Source: JANSWY01 sp965243755 (GTDB lineage Bacteria > Bacteroidota > Bacteroidia > Cytophagales > Cyclobacteriaceae). From it: DNA of 64,000 bases. Numbering within the stretch: position 1 is the first letter of the stretch; every line of letters begins with the position of its first letter. Of this stretch, positions 19,420 through 28,825 are shown one piece after another. The notes beneath the pieces were generated by a model. It was given only the letters and a program-made list of their open reading frames with translations. It was not told where the DNA came from and ran no database searches. The stretch lies in assembly GCA_965243755.1 (NCBI GenBank), contig CBDEVW010000006.1, forward strand, positions 248,001 through 312,000. Reading direction: 5' to 3'. The translations under genes were made by a program, and so were the position numbers.

Positions 19420-22400
19420 GTGGAACGCAATTTTTTATACCCATATGTTTTAATTGCCCTTTGGCTTAGCGGTTTTGATCTTACCGGCCAAAGTAACCAT
19501 CAGGTGAAATTTGAGCATCTGGTGATTCAGGAGGGGCTTAGTCACAACTGGGCCAAATGTATCAACAAAGACAGTCGGGGTTTTCTGTGGGTGGGCACCA
19601 TTAATGGGTTAAACCGGTATGATGGTAAGACTTTCAAAGTTTTTAAATCTGACCCTACCGACGATTCCAGCATCAGTGATAATTTTATACAGGCCATTGA
19701 AGAAGATAAGAATGGCGATTTATGGGTAGGCACCTACAGTGGAGGAATCAACAAATATGATAAATACAACCAGACATTTCGTGCCTTCAGGAACATGCCT
19801 AAAAACCCGTACAGCATTTCTGATGACAGGATTTATTCCATTTTGAGTGACTCCAGGGGGCAGCTGTGGGTAGGTACTGAAAAAGGCCTGGATCGATATA
19901 ATTTTGAAGAAGAGCGGTTCTATCACTTTTTATTCTTTGAACCAGGCCAGGAAATGATCCGGGGAGTGATCAACCATGTCTATGAAGATAGTCAAGGGAG
20001 ATTATGGGCAGCTTCGGCTCATGGGCTTTACAAAATTGATTTTGAACACAAAACGGTGGTAAAGTACAATCATCATTCAACAGACCGCCATACTATTGCT
20101 CATGACCATACCACCAGGGTTTATGAAGATGAATTTGGTCATGTTTGGGTAGGTACTTTAGGAGGCGGACTCAATTTTTATAACGAAGCGACACAGCAAT
20201 TTACAAGGTACAGTACAGAGGAACCCAAACGCACCATTAATCATAACAGCGTTTTGGCACTGACCGGAGATAAGGCCGGACACCTATACATTGGCACTGA
20301 AGGTGGGGGACTCAGCATTATGGACCTGCAATCGAGGATGATACGTAGTTTTATTCCCAATGCCGATCAACCTAAGAGCATCAACAGTAATTCGGTACAC
20401 TCCATATATTATGATGATGAAACAAGGGTTACCTGGGTGGGGACTTATCATGGCGGACTCAATTATTTTAGTAGCTGGGACAAACCTTTTATACATTATA
20501 GCAGTCAAAACGGGCCACTCAATAACAACAATATCCTATGTATTACCGAGGATCAAGCAGGAAACATTATTGTAGGAACCGATGGGGGTGGTGTAAATAT
20601 CATCGATGTGGAGACGGGAAGGGCCAGGTTCATCACCCATCAGGAAAATAAAAAGACTGGCATCTTGAGCAATGCAGTGCTTGCGGTACTGATTGACCGG
20701 TCTGATAACCTATGGGTGGGATCATTTAACGGAGGACTGGATTACATTCCGTCTGGCAGCAACCGCGTGATCCACTACCAACACGATCCTGATGATGCAA
20801 ATTCCATAAGCAACAATGATGTAAGCGCAATTTATGAGGACCGGTTTGGAATGATCTGGATAGGCACCATGAAAGGTGGACTCAATCGGTTAGATCCCGC
20901 AAGTGGTGTGATTACCCGGTTTCAACGCGCCGACAATTCTCCTTCAAGTATCACCGATAACTTCATTTCTAAAGTCTTTGAAGATCACCTGGGACGGTTA
21001 ATGATTCAGACGGGCAAATCACTTGATATCTTTGATCGCGAGCAGGGGGTTTTTCAGCGATTCGGAATTGATTATGGCGTGGAGCTGGATATGCCCATTG
21101 CCAGCCTGGAAGACAGTCGTAACAATCTGTGGATCAGTGGGAGAGAGCAGTTGTTTTATTTTAACACTACCGACAAAAGTTACCGGACCTACACCATGGC
21201 AGACGGCCTGCCAAGCAACAACGTAGTGGGTATACTGGAGGATGAAGACCAAAACCTGTGGTTAAGTACGATGAAGGGGCTGGTAAAAGCCATTGATGCA
21301 GTGGAGAAACCAGACAGCCTGAATTTGCAGGTATTTACACCGGCAGAGGGACTTCAGGGGTTAAACTTTACAGAGCAGGCATGTTATAAAAATCGGGCAG
21401 GTTGGCTGTATTTTGGTGGTCAGAATGGATTTAATGTATTCGACCCAAAGGACATACTGATCAACCCTGTAGCACCACCGGTGGTATTGAACAGTTTTAA
21501 ATTATTTAATAAAGAAGTAGCGGTAGGAGGAGAAATATTGCCAAGGCCCGTTAACGAGCTGGACGAAATCAGTTTATCCTATAAAAACAACGTCATCTCA
21601 TTTGGGTTTGCGGCTTTGAACTATATTCTTCCTGAAAAAAACCAGTATGCCTACAAGATGGAAGGTTTTGAGAACCAATGGAATTATGTTGGCAATACTA
21701 CCAATGCCACCTATACCAACCTCGATCCAGGGACCTATACTTTCAGGGTGAAGGCCAGTAACAACGATGGTATCTGGAATCAGGAAGGCACTGCTATTAA
21801 GATCAGGATATTACCTCCCTGGTGGAATACATTGTGGTTCAAGATTTTGGTGGGAACCCTATTGATAGCGGGGATTGTGGGATACTTCAGGATAAGATTA
21901 CACATCCTGCACACCCGTCAAAAGATTCTGAAGAACCAGGTAAGAGAAGCTACCCTGGAAATCCAACATGTCAATGAACTACTGGCAGACCGTAACAAAG
22001 AGATCGAACATCAGAATGCCAGCCTGCTCGAGAAGAATGATCAGCTGACCGTACAAAATCACGAACTGGAAAATCAATCCAACAAAATCCAGCAGCTGCT
22101 GAAAGAAATCCAGGAGCTTACCGAAATGAAGTTGAGGTTCTTCACCAACATTTCGCACGAACTGAGAACACCACTTACGCTGATCCTGGGGCCTCTGGAA
22201 AACCTGCTGATCAAAAACTCGGAGCAACTCACCCTCCAGAAAGAGTTTACTGTGATGCACCGTAATGCTTCCAAGCTCTTGCAATTGATTAATCAACTGC
22301 TTGATTTCCGCAAGATTGAGTCAGGTAACCTGGGACTGCTGGCCAGTAATGGTGATATAGTGGCCTTTACCCGTGAGATATTTGACTCGTTTTCACTGAT

Positions 22401-23733
22401 GGCAGACAGGCGGCACATTGATTACCAGTTTCATGCTACAGAAGAGGCCATCGAGCTATGGTTTGATCATGAGAAAATGGAGAAAATAGTCACCAATCTG
22501 CTTTCCAATGCATTTAAGTTTACTCCCGCCAATGAAACGATCAGGGTTTCCATTCATGCTCATCAGGAGTCTGTTGAAATGGAATTTTCCGATACCGGGT
22601 CAGGCATACCAGAAGAACAAAAAGAGCATATTTTTGATTTGTATTACCAGGCCAGGAACAGCCAGAACCTGAAGCAGGCAGGGACCGGCATAGGATTGGC
22701 GCTGATCAAGCAATTTGTAGAGCTGCACCATGGAGCAATAGCGGTACAAAGTGAACCTGAAAAAGGAACGACCTTTACACTGACTTTCAAAAAGGGCAAA
22801 GACCACCTGGCGATGGAAGAGCTATCGGATTCATCGGGCGCTTATGAGTTGAAGCTTAAGCCATCATTCATGCCAGAACCCGTGGCAGAGGAACCAGAGG
22901 TTGAACCTGTGACCCATCCTGAATTGTGGGAAGAGCTGATGGAAGAAAAACCCGTACTTCTCGTTGTGGAGGATAACGATGATATCAGAAGGTACATTAG
23001 CGATGTGTTTAGTGGCAGGTTCCTGTTGTTGGAGGCTGAAAATGGCGAGGAGGGACTGGAGAAAGCATTTGATAGTATTCCAGACATCATCATCAGCGAT
23101 ATCATGATGCCAAAAATGAATGGTTTCCAAATGTGTCAGCAGTTGAAGCAGGATGAACGAACCAGTCATATACCTACCATTCTGCTTACCGCCTATTCCG
23201 AGGAGAAAAAACAATCTGATGGCTTTGCTTCCGGTGCGGATGATTACATCACCAAACCATTTAATGCAGGTATTTTGCAGCAAAAGATCCTCAACATCAT
23301 GCAGACCAGGCACAATTTGATGGAAAAATTCCGTGATCAATCTACTTTGGAATTCAGTGCGCTGGCAGCTAAGGCGGAGGACCAAAGGTTTATGCGCAAG
23401 GCCCTGGAAGTCATAGAAGCCAACCTCACGGTCGTGAATTTTGGGGTAGAGGACTTTAGCCATGAATTCAATATGAGCAGGAGGAATTTGCTTAGAAAGA
23501 TCAAAGGAATCACGGGCTTGTCCGTAACCGAGTTTATAAAAAACATCAGGCTAAAAAAGAGCATTCAGTTGCTACATAACCAGGAAATGAATGTTTCAGA
23601 GGTGGCCTATGCGGTAGGTTTTAACGACCCGAAGTATTTCAGCAAGTGTTTCAGGGAACAGTTTGGGAAGTCCCCATCGGAGTATGTGGCGGCAATCAAT
23701 GATGACAGGATTGATTGGATGAGCAAGACATGA
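19420..23733 (+). CDS. Hybrid two-component system regulator (HTCS) of the glucan locus
   Basis: Sensor, kinase, receiver and DNA-binding domain in one chain. The GTG at 19420 was chosen since it opens a signal sequence (MERNFLYPYVLIALWLSGF); another GTG lies at 19342. About 1437 residues: repeated periplasmic reg_prop blades (WVGTLGGGLNFY types) to about 690, a Y_Y_Y domain, a membrane helix near 807-826, a coiled coil, HisKA with His913 in NISHELRTPLT, HATPase with GTGIGLALI, a receiver with phospho-acceptor Asp1227 in IIISDIMMPKMNG, and an AraC helix-turn-helix at 1340-1430. All key residues are present. Such proteins bind an oligosaccharide in the periplasm and activate the adjacent operon. 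A tandem repeat begins in its last codons. Confidence 0.95.
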   Translation: MERNFLYPYVLIALWLSGFDLTGQSNHQVKFEHLVIQEGLSHNWAKCINKDSRGFLWVGTINGLNRYDGKTFKVFKSDPTDDSSISDNFIQAIEEDKNGDLWVGTYSGGINKYDKYNQTFRAFRNMPKNPYSISDDRIYSILSDSRGQLWVGTEKGLDRYNFEEERFYHFLFFEPGQEMIRGVINHVYEDSQGRLWAASAHGLYKIDFEHKTVVKYNHHSTDRHTIAHDHTTRVYEDEFGHVWVGTLGGGLNFYNEATQQFTRYSTEEPKRTINHNSVLALTGDKAGHLYIGTEGGGLSIMDLQSRMIRSFIPNADQPKSINSNSVHSIYYDDETRVTWVGTYHGGLNYFSSWDKPFIHYSSQNGPLNNNNILCITEDQAGNIIVGTDGGGVNIIDVETGRARFITHQENKKTGILSNAVLAVLIDRSDNLWVGSFNGGLDYIPSGSNRVIHYQHDPDDANSISNNDVSAIYEDRFGMIWIGTMKGGLNRLDPASGVITRFQRADNSPSSITDNFISKVFEDHLGRLMIQTGKSLDIFDREQGVFQRFGIDYGVELDMPIASLEDSRNNLWISGREQLFYFNTTDKSYRTYTMADGLPSNNVVGILEDEDQNLWLSTMKGLVKAIDAVEKPDSLNLQVFTPAEGLQGLNFTEQACYKNRAGWLYFGGQNGFNVFDPKDILINPVAPPVVLNSFKLFNKEVAVGGEILPRPVNELDEISLSYKNNVISFGFAALNYILPEKNQYAYKMEGFENQWNYVGNTTNATYTNLDPGTYTFRVKASNNDGIWNQEGTAIKIRILPPWWNTLWFKILVGTLLIAGIVGYFRIRLHILHTRQKILKNQVREATLEIQHVNELLADRNKEIEHQNASLLEKNDQLTVQNHELENQSNKIQQLLKEIQELTEMKLRFFTNISHELRTPLTLILGPLENLLIKNSEQLTLQKEFTVMHRNASKLLQLINQLLDFRKIESGNLGLLASNGDIVAFTREIFDSFSLMADRRHIDYQFHATEEAIELWFDHEKMEKIVTNLLSNAFKFTPANETIRVSIHAHQESVEMEFSDTGSGIPEEQKEHIFDLYYQARNSQNLKQAGTGIGLALIKQFVELHHGAIAVQSEPEKGTTFTLTFKKGKDHLAMEELSDSSGAYELKLKPSFMPEPVAEEPEVEPVTHPELWEELMEEKPVLLVVEDNDDIRRYISDVFSGRFLLLEAENGEEGLEKAFDSIPDIIISDIMMPKMNGFQMCQQLKQDERTSHIPTILLTAYSEEKKQSDGFASGADDYITKPFNAGILQQKILNIMQTRHNLMEKFRDQSTLEFSALAAKAEDQRFMRKALEVIEANLTVVNFGVEDFSHEFNMSRRNLLRKIKGITGLSVTEFIKNIRLKKSIQLLHNQEMNVSEVAYAVGFNDPKYFSKCFREQFGKSPSEYVAAINDDRIDWMSKT

Positions 23734-23864
23734 CAGGATTGATGGATGAGCAGGACATGACAGGATTGATGGATGTGCAGGATGTGACAGGATTAATGGA
23801 TGTGCAGGATGTGACAGGATTATGGATGAGCAGGATGTGACAGGATTAATGGATGAGCAGGAAA
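23703..23864. repeat. 27-bp tandem repeat overlapping the 3' end of the HTCS gene
   Basis: Six units begin at 23703, 23731, 23758, 23785, 23812 and 23838, with lengths 28, 27, 27, 27, 26 and 27. Each starts TGACAGGATT and continues as (g)ATGGATGWGCAGGA with small changes. The first unit is coding (DRIDWMSK) and the TGA stop of the gene is the first triplet of unit two. The array seems to have grown by duplication of the gene end. Confidence 0.85.
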
Positions 23865-23896
23865 TGCGTTCCTATTTTATGGTGAGCAGTCCTGTA

Positions 23897-24203
23897 GGAT
23901 TTGTAATCCGGTATTAATGAAGAAATGAACTTAATTCCACCAATACTCCAACTCTGGCTTAAGTTTGCAACTTAAGCCCACTAATACCGGCAGTTTGCAA
24001 CTGCCATTAATCAAATTCTTGCAGTGGCCAAATTTAACCGTGGTACGCTAAAGTGTCGAAGTTGCAAACTTCTTTATTTCTGCTATTCCAAAATTTGTTT
24101 GGGAATAAAATTGTATTATTTCAATATTTCACAATCAATCAATTTCCGTAAACTCTGGTCTTAGCGTCTCGCTGAGACCTAATCGTTGCTGAGCGTCCCG
24201 CTC
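23897..24203. repeat. Cluster of six REP-like mini-hairpins
   Basis: Six perfect inverted repeats, each with a three-base loop: 23897-23909 (GGATT tgt AATCC), 23956-23978 (GGCTTAAGTT tgc AACTTAAGCC), 23989-24005 (GGCAGTT tgc AACTGCC), 24058-24072 (GAAGTT gca AACTTC), 24166-24178 (GTCTC gct GAGAC) and 24191-24203 (GAGCG tcc CGCTC). Three share a TTTGCAA or TTGCAAA core. They fill the 517-base gap between the HTCS and DUF2490 genes, and no reading frame is present. The form resembles REP sequences mobilised by RAYT (TnpA-REP) proteins; no such gene is in the window. Confidence 0.8.
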
Positions 24204-24250
24204 AATACAGAAAAATGAAACCCAGGTTTCAAGCAATCAAATGGGCTTTA

Positions 24251-24976
24251 TCAATCAAAATGTATGTTGTGCTTAATGCCTAACCAGAGTACATGGGTTC
24301 TGGAGAAGGTGTTCGGCTGATTGCGCTGGGCATAGAGGTGATTATACAAAAGTGAAACCGACAAGCCAGGAGTCATTTGATAGGAGGGACCGGCCAAAAT
24401 CCGATTACTGTCAAAATGGTTGTATGCTATCTCATTGCCAGAATTAAACATGACCTCATTACCAGCATTAAAAGAGAGCATCCCTGCATTTTTCTCTCCA
24501 TTGAGGTCTGCCACCGGGTGATTCATGTACAGGCGATACCGGAATCGGAGGTTGTACGAAGCGGGATCTTCGTTCTCATTGAGGTCCTGGAAAAAGCGCT
24601 GCTCCAACCGGATCCTGTGTTGGATCTTCAGGTTAGCGAGTGATCGTGATCTGGTGAGTTCCTGGTAGGGTCTGTATTCTATTTTTGTTTTTTCGCCATC
24701 CCTCAGAAATGTAAGAAATGCCACCCCTGCAACAACCTTTGAATTTTGGTTGAGTTCATACCCAACCCCGGCCCGAACGAGCGTTTGTGACCACTCACTG
24801 AAATGCTCCCTTCTCCGCAATCCATAGTCACTGATGAACGAAATCTTATCAGTTAATTGAACACTACTATAATATTGCATCCACTGCTGATTGGAGGTGG
24901 TGGTTTGCTTTTGCCCTTTTGCAGCTACTGAAAACAGGAGGCCACCAAACAATAATATGAACCAGGTGTTTTTCAT
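24251..24976 (-). CDS. DUF2490-family outer-membrane barrel protein
   Basis: 241 residues from the ATG at 24976, which opens a signal peptide (MKNTWFILLFGGLLFSVAAKGQ); an upstream ATG at 25012 adds 12 residues without signal character. The mature protein begins QQWMQYYSSVQLTDKISFISDYGLR and has alternating amphipathic strands with a final aromatic-ended strand (LGIKHNIHFD). This is the pattern of the DUF2490 family, common in Bacteroidota, whose function is unknown. It is a single gene with no obvious partner. Confidence 0.8.
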   Translation of the reverse strand: MKNTWFILLFGGLLFSVAAKGQKQTTTSNQQWMQYYSSVQLTDKISFISDYGLRRREHFSEWSQTLVRAGVGYELNQNSKVVAGVAFLTFLRDGEKTKIEYRPYQELTRSRSLANLKIQHRIRLEQRFFQDLNENEDPASYNLRFRYRLYMNHPVADLNGEKNAGMLSFNAGNEVMFNSGNEIAYNHFDSNRILAGPSYQMTPGLSVSLLYNHLYAQRNQPNTFSRTHVLWLGIKHNIHFD

Positions 24977-25206
24977 TATACTGTTGAGACTGGGAAAGTA
25001 TATGAAAGTCACATGATATGTCTTGCTTATAAATCATTACTGTCAGGGGTAATTCCTGGGGTCCTATATTTTCCCCGCGATACTTGTATCAGAGCTTGTA
25101 ATTCCATAAAAACGTAAAAGCATGGTCCCTAATCACTAAAAGATTTAATCCATTTTCATTTTCCTTATAATTCACACCTTCCACCGCTATTGCCGCGGAA
25201 GCACTC

Positions 25207-25304
25207 ACTTTTTGAAAGACCGCAGCGGCGGACCGTCAAAAAGTAAGCAAAAAGTCTTTGGGAAATTATTAGCACACGGCCTCCCAATGCCCCTTTTCGC
25301 GCAA
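25207..25304. repeat. Dispersed repeat, copy 1: hairpin plus conserved 56-bp core
   Basis: At 25207-25244 a 9-bp inverted repeat (ACTTTTTGA / TCAAAAAGT) encloses an inner GC-rich stem. It is followed at 25249-25304 by a segment that recurs with few changes at 37053-37108, both starting AAAAAGTCTTTGGG and ending TTTTCGCGCAA. A second shared part follows at 25401-25432. It occupies most of the 520-base gap 24977-25496. Short open frames here are unlikely to be genes. Confidence 0.75.
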
Positions 25305-25496
25305 ATCCAGCCCAATCCTGCAACACGGCCATCATCGCACAAGCCGCCCGCCATTTCCCGTCTACCCCAGTCAAGAATCACATTTTTATTCAAGAACCAT
25401 AATCTAATTAATTTACCCCGGACACTATTGCTTATAATTTGTAAGTGACCAAATCAATTTTTGCAGGTCTAAACATTACAAGCTCTAAAATTGAAT

Positions 25497-25952
25497 ATGA
25501 TGAAAAAGAAAAACTCCGGTGATACCAAAGCAACTGATGAAAACACATCGTCATCACGGCTCAGTTCATTCTTTCAGGAATTCAAGGACAATGTGACGGA
25601 AGGTGCCAAAGCCCTTGCCAGTCTTTCTGCTGACGTTTTGGAGGATGTGAAAGAAAGGGCCGAAGAATTATATGAAACCGGATCTGATAAGTTTGAGCAA
25701 GCCTCTGGCGTTGTGCACAGCTATGTCGACCGATTTAAAGGGGAGCAGGAGATCAAACAATTGTCCAAAGAAAAGTCGGAACTAACAGCCATTCTGGGAG
25801 ATGCTGTCTATCATGAGTTCAGGAAAAACGGTACGGTATCCAAAAGATTCCTAACCACTAAAAAATCAGAGAAGCTGATTTCAAGCATTGAAGAGGTAGA
25901 TAAAAAAATACTCAAAATAGGAAAAGAGCTGGATAAGCTGCATAAGAAATGA
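25497..25952 (+). CDS. Small cytoplasmic coiled-coil protein, function unknown
   Basis: 151 residues starting at the ATG at 25497 (an in-frame TTG lies at 25491). It is rich in Lys, Glu and Ser, without signal peptide or membrane helix. Residues about 30-85 form an amphipathic helix with SFFQEFKDNVTEGAKALASL, similar in flavour to YtxH-like and stress-type helical proteins. The last 60 residues are a second helical segment (SSIEEVDKKILKIGKELDKL). I do not recognise the family. It is a single gene, convergent with the carbonic anhydrase operon, with a terminator between them. Confidence 0.7.
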   Translation: MMKKKNSGDTKATDENTSSSRLSSFFQEFKDNVTEGAKALASLSADVLEDVKERAEELYETGSDKFEQASGVVHSYVDRFKGEQEIKQLSKEKSELTAILGDAVYHEFRKNGTVSKRFLTTKKSEKLISSIEEVDKKILKIGKELDKLHKK

Positions 25953-25985
25953 GTTTGATGGCTAGTTGGAATTTTGGACATAAAA

Positions 25986-26020
25986 AAATGTTTGCCAGTA
26001 CATTGGACCAGCAAACATTT
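25986..26020 (-). terminator. Terminator of the carbonic anhydrase operon
   Basis: A perfect 10-bp stem (AAATGTTTGC / GCAAACATTT) with a 15-nt loop. On the minus strand it runs into T-rich sequence, 28 bases after the carbonic anhydrase stop. On the plus strand no T-run follows the stem. Confidence 0.8.
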
Positions 26021-26047
26021 GATTAGGTGATTTGTCTGTTAATCAAA

Positions 26048-26686
26048 CTAAGACCACTCCACCTTTCCGGTTTCAACATCGTACATGGCGCCTACAATCT
26101 TAATTTCACCATTGTCCTCCATTTCTTTAAGAATTGGACTTTTACTTCTGATGTTTTCGATCGTAAGTTTCACGTTGGATTCTGCAACTTTTTGTACGAA
26201 CTGAGGGTTTTTGGAGCTTCTGTCACCTGATTCTGAAATGCTGTCTACCGCAGGTTTGATATTGGCCAGCATGCTGGTGAGGTTTCCAAGCTCTACATTG
26301 TCACACGCTCCTTTTACCGCACCACAATGCGTGTGTCCAAGTACCAATATCGCTTTTGAACCCGCTACCTTGCAGGCAAATTCCAGGCTTCCAAGAATAT
26401 CTGTATTCACAAAGTTTCCTGCAACACGAGCGGTGAAGATATCACCAATGCCCTGATCGAAGACTACTTCGGCAGGAACCCTGGAGTCAATGCACCCAAG
26501 GACAGCTGCAAATGGATATTGTCCACCACCGGTTTGGGCTACTTGTTCATTGAGGTTACGGCTAAGCCTTTGTTTGTCCACGAATCTTTTGTTGCCATCC
26601 TTTAGCCACTGAATGGCCATATCCGGAGTAATAGCTGCCTGTGAATCTGCAGTAAGTGTTTTACTATTATCTAATTCTGTTTGCAT
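26048..26686 (-). CDS. Beta-class carbonic anhydrase
   Basis: 212 residues. Interconverts CO2 and bicarbonate. The zinc ligands are seen as Cys65, His118 and Cys121 (LGCIDSR and GHTHCG), with the Asp67-Arg69 dyad intact. No signal peptide is present, so it is cytoplasmic. It begins 18 bases after the stop of a SulP transporter gene and is in the same operon. Beta-CA plus SulP pairs are known for bicarbonate uptake, so the anhydrase probably equilibrates imported bicarbonate for carboxylation reactions. Confidence 0.95.
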   Translation of the reverse strand: MQTELDNSKTLTADSQAAITPDMAIQWLKDGNKRFVDKQRLSRNLNEQVAQTGGGQYPFAAVLGCIDSRVPAEVVFDQGIGDIFTARVAGNFVNTDILGSLEFACKVAGSKAILVLGHTHCGAVKGACDNVELGNLTSMLANIKPAVDSISESGDRSSKNPQFVQKVAESNVKLTIENIRSKSPILKEMEDNGEIKIVGAMYDVETGKVEWS

Positions 26687-26704
26687 GATGCGTTTATGTT
26701 TTGG

Positions 26705-28345
26705 TTATTGAACTAGTTCTTCGTTACTTTTTTTATTGTTTTTCTTCGGATCCTTCTTCAACACAAGGTGCCCAATGTCCTTCATGGAATCCTGAGGTTT
26801 TTTATGCTCCAATGCCTGGAAGTCCACCTTGATGTTCCGGGTTTTGGCATTTTGCTCAAAGTCCTCAATGATTTCTAATACATCCGGATGGACCGTTCTG
26901 GTTTTGCTGGCATCAATAATTACATGAGTGTCGTCTGGTAGCAAGTTCAACGTTCTCATGATCCCAGCTTTGTTAAGGAAACTTACATTTTCAGATAACT
27001 GGATTCTTACCGGCTCACCTTTCACATAGTTATTTGGATCGAAGTGATATGGTGTTTTAAAGTCATTCCAAAGTATGTAGACTATACCAACAACCAATCC
27101 TAATCCAATACCAATCAACAAGTCTGTGAATACAATTCCTAGAATAGTTACCATGAATGGAATGAACTGTGATTTTCCCATTCGGTACATTTCTTTGAAT
27201 AGGGAAGGTTTGGCTAATTTATAACCTACCATAAAAAGAATAGCTGCCAAACTCGCGTATGGTACAAGGTTTAGAATATGTGGAATAGACATTACACAAA
27301 CCAATAATAGAATACCATGGAAAAACGCAGAGGCTTTTGTTTTACCACCAGACTGAATGTTGGCAGAACTTCTTACAATTACCTGAGTTACAGGAAGACC
27401 TCCAATTAAACCAGAAGCCATGTTACCCACACCTTGTGCTAATAATTCTCTGTTGGTTGGTGTAATACGTTTTTGAGGGTCCAGCTTATCAGTTGCTTCC
27501 ACACACAGTAATGTCTCAAGACTGGCTACAACAGCAATGGTTAAACCAACTATATATACCTGGGGGTTAGCCAACTGGCCAAAATCAGGTGTGGTGAATT
27601 GTCCGAAGAAACCAGTAATGGATTCTGCTACAGGAATACTTACCATTTGATCTGCTTTTAAGGCAAATCCTTCCATTCCTCTGAAGAAAATGTTCAAAAT
27701 AATACCAAGAACTACTGCAACCAATGGTCCCTGGATCACTTTGAAGGCTGGAATTTTTTTCATAAATGGTTGCTCCCATAAAATCAGGACTGCCATAGAA
27801 ATGGCCGCAATGATCACTGCGCCAGCGCTGACTGAATCAAGCATGTACCCGAACTCACTAAATGTAGTATGGCCATCTGCCTGGAAAAACCTGAAATCAC
27901 CTTCAGGGTCTTTGTCGTACCCAAAGGCATGCGGTATTTGCTTCAATACAATAATGATCCCTATACCTGAAAGCATCCCTTTGATGACAGATGAGGGGAA
28001 ATAATATCCTATGATACCGGCTTTGAGAAAACCAAGTATAATTTGAATGACACCAGCAATCACTACTGCTATCAGGAACGTTTCAAATGCTCCTAAATCT
28101 TCTATTGCATTTAATACAATTACTGCCAGTCCAGCTGCAGGACCACTTACTCCCAGAGGAGAACCACTTAGGAGAGCTACCACGGTTCCACCTACAATTC
28201 CCGCAATAATTCCGGAAAATAAAGGTGCTCCTGAAGCAAGAGCAATTCCTAAACACAGCGGAACTGCCACCAAAAAGACCACAATACTCGCAGGTAGGTC
28301 ATTTTTTAAGTGAGAAAAGAAACCTGTTTTTTGTTGTGTACTCAT
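26705..28345 (-). CDS. SulP-family anion transporter, likely bicarbonate (BicA-like)
   Basis: 546 residues, with 10 to 14 membrane helices starting at LPASIVVFLVAVPLCLGIAL, the typical SulP N-terminus. A C-terminal STAS domain (about 440-520) contains DDTHVIIDASKTRTVHPDVL. SulP proteins carry sulfate, bicarbonate or dicarboxylates. Linkage to the carbonic anhydrase gene favours bicarbonate, and this differs from the second SulP gene at 34577, which lies among sulfur genes. An inverted repeat, TGTCTG / CAGACA, lies upstream at 28364-28381. Confidence 0.9.
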   Translation of the reverse strand: MSTQQKTGFFSHLKNDLPASIVVFLVAVPLCLGIALASGAPLFSGIIAGIVGGTVVALLSGSPLGVSGPAAGLAVIVLNAIEDLGAFETFLIAVVIAGVIQIILGFLKAGIIGYYFPSSVIKGMLSGIGIIIVLKQIPHAFGYDKDPEGDFRFFQADGHTTFSEFGYMLDSVSAGAVIIAAISMAVLILWEQPFMKKIPAFKVIQGPLVAVVLGIILNIFFRGMEGFALKADQMVSIPVAESITGFFGQFTTPDFGQLANPQVYIVGLTIAVVASLETLLCVEATDKLDPQKRITPTNRELLAQGVGNMASGLIGGLPVTQVIVRSSANIQSGGKTKASAFFHGILLLVCVMSIPHILNLVPYASLAAILFMVGYKLAKPSLFKEMYRMGKSQFIPFMVTILGIVFTDLLIGIGLGLVVGIVYILWNDFKTPYHFDPNNYVKGEPVRIQLSENVSFLNKAGIMRTLNLLPDDTHVIIDASKTRTVHPDVLEIIEDFEQNAKTRNIKVDFQALEHKKPQDSMKDIGHLVLKKDPKKNNKKSNEELVQ

Positions 28346-28483
28346 TTTATATAAATGTTTTTATGTCTGCTTGTACAGACAAGATGTGACTATAGCATGA
28401 TGATCAAATTTAATCATGCAATTGTTAAAAAATAAAGAACAATGTATGGTGCCAAATCCTGCCTGGACCAGCACTTCTGCGCG

Positions 28484-28825
28484 TTAGGCCAGCTCTGGAG
28501 GAGGTGTTAATATTTCAACCGAGTGGCTTTGCCATTTCAGTTGCTCATTCTGATGAGAAGGTGTGATCAGATTTGAATAATGTTTTTGCTTGAAAAGCGC
28601 ATGAATGTAATCATCCAGTTCGCTTTCCTCTTTGTTTTCTTTCTTTTCACTTTCCGTTTCTTCTTCGCCCATTTCCATCTGCTCAATCAGATCATCATCA
28701 AGATAGAAAGTGTATTCGGTGATGAAGCTGTTGGCAAAAAAGATGATGACAAAAAACAGGAGGAATGTACGCAAAGCACTTCTTACGCCACCATTAGTAC
28801 TGCTATTTAGTCCAAGGTGTCTCAT
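28484..28825 (-). CDS. Small membrane-anchored hypothetical protein
   Basis: 113 residues. A basic N-terminus is followed by one membrane helix (ALRTFLLFFVIIFFANSFI), then an acidic stretch (EQMEMGEEETESEKKENKEE) and a C-terminal tail. The family is not recognised. Its start overlaps the stop of the upstream TetR gene by four bases, so it is translationally coupled to that regulator and is its only downstream partner. Confidence 0.7.
   Translation of the reverse strand: MRHLGLNSSTNGGVRSALRTFLLFFVIIFFANSFITEYTFYLDDDLIEQMEMGEEETESEKKENKEESELDDYIHALFKQKHYSNLITPSHQNEQLKWQSHSVEILTPPPELA

Noticed and set aside
23703..23864. 27-bp repeats considered as a CRISPR array
   Set aside because: The units are directly adjacent with no spacers, and no cas gene is present.
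25165..25448. Several frames of 62-78 codons over the dispersed repeat
   Set aside because: They overlap on both strands within a non-coding repeat with a hairpin and have no start context or family similarity I can see.
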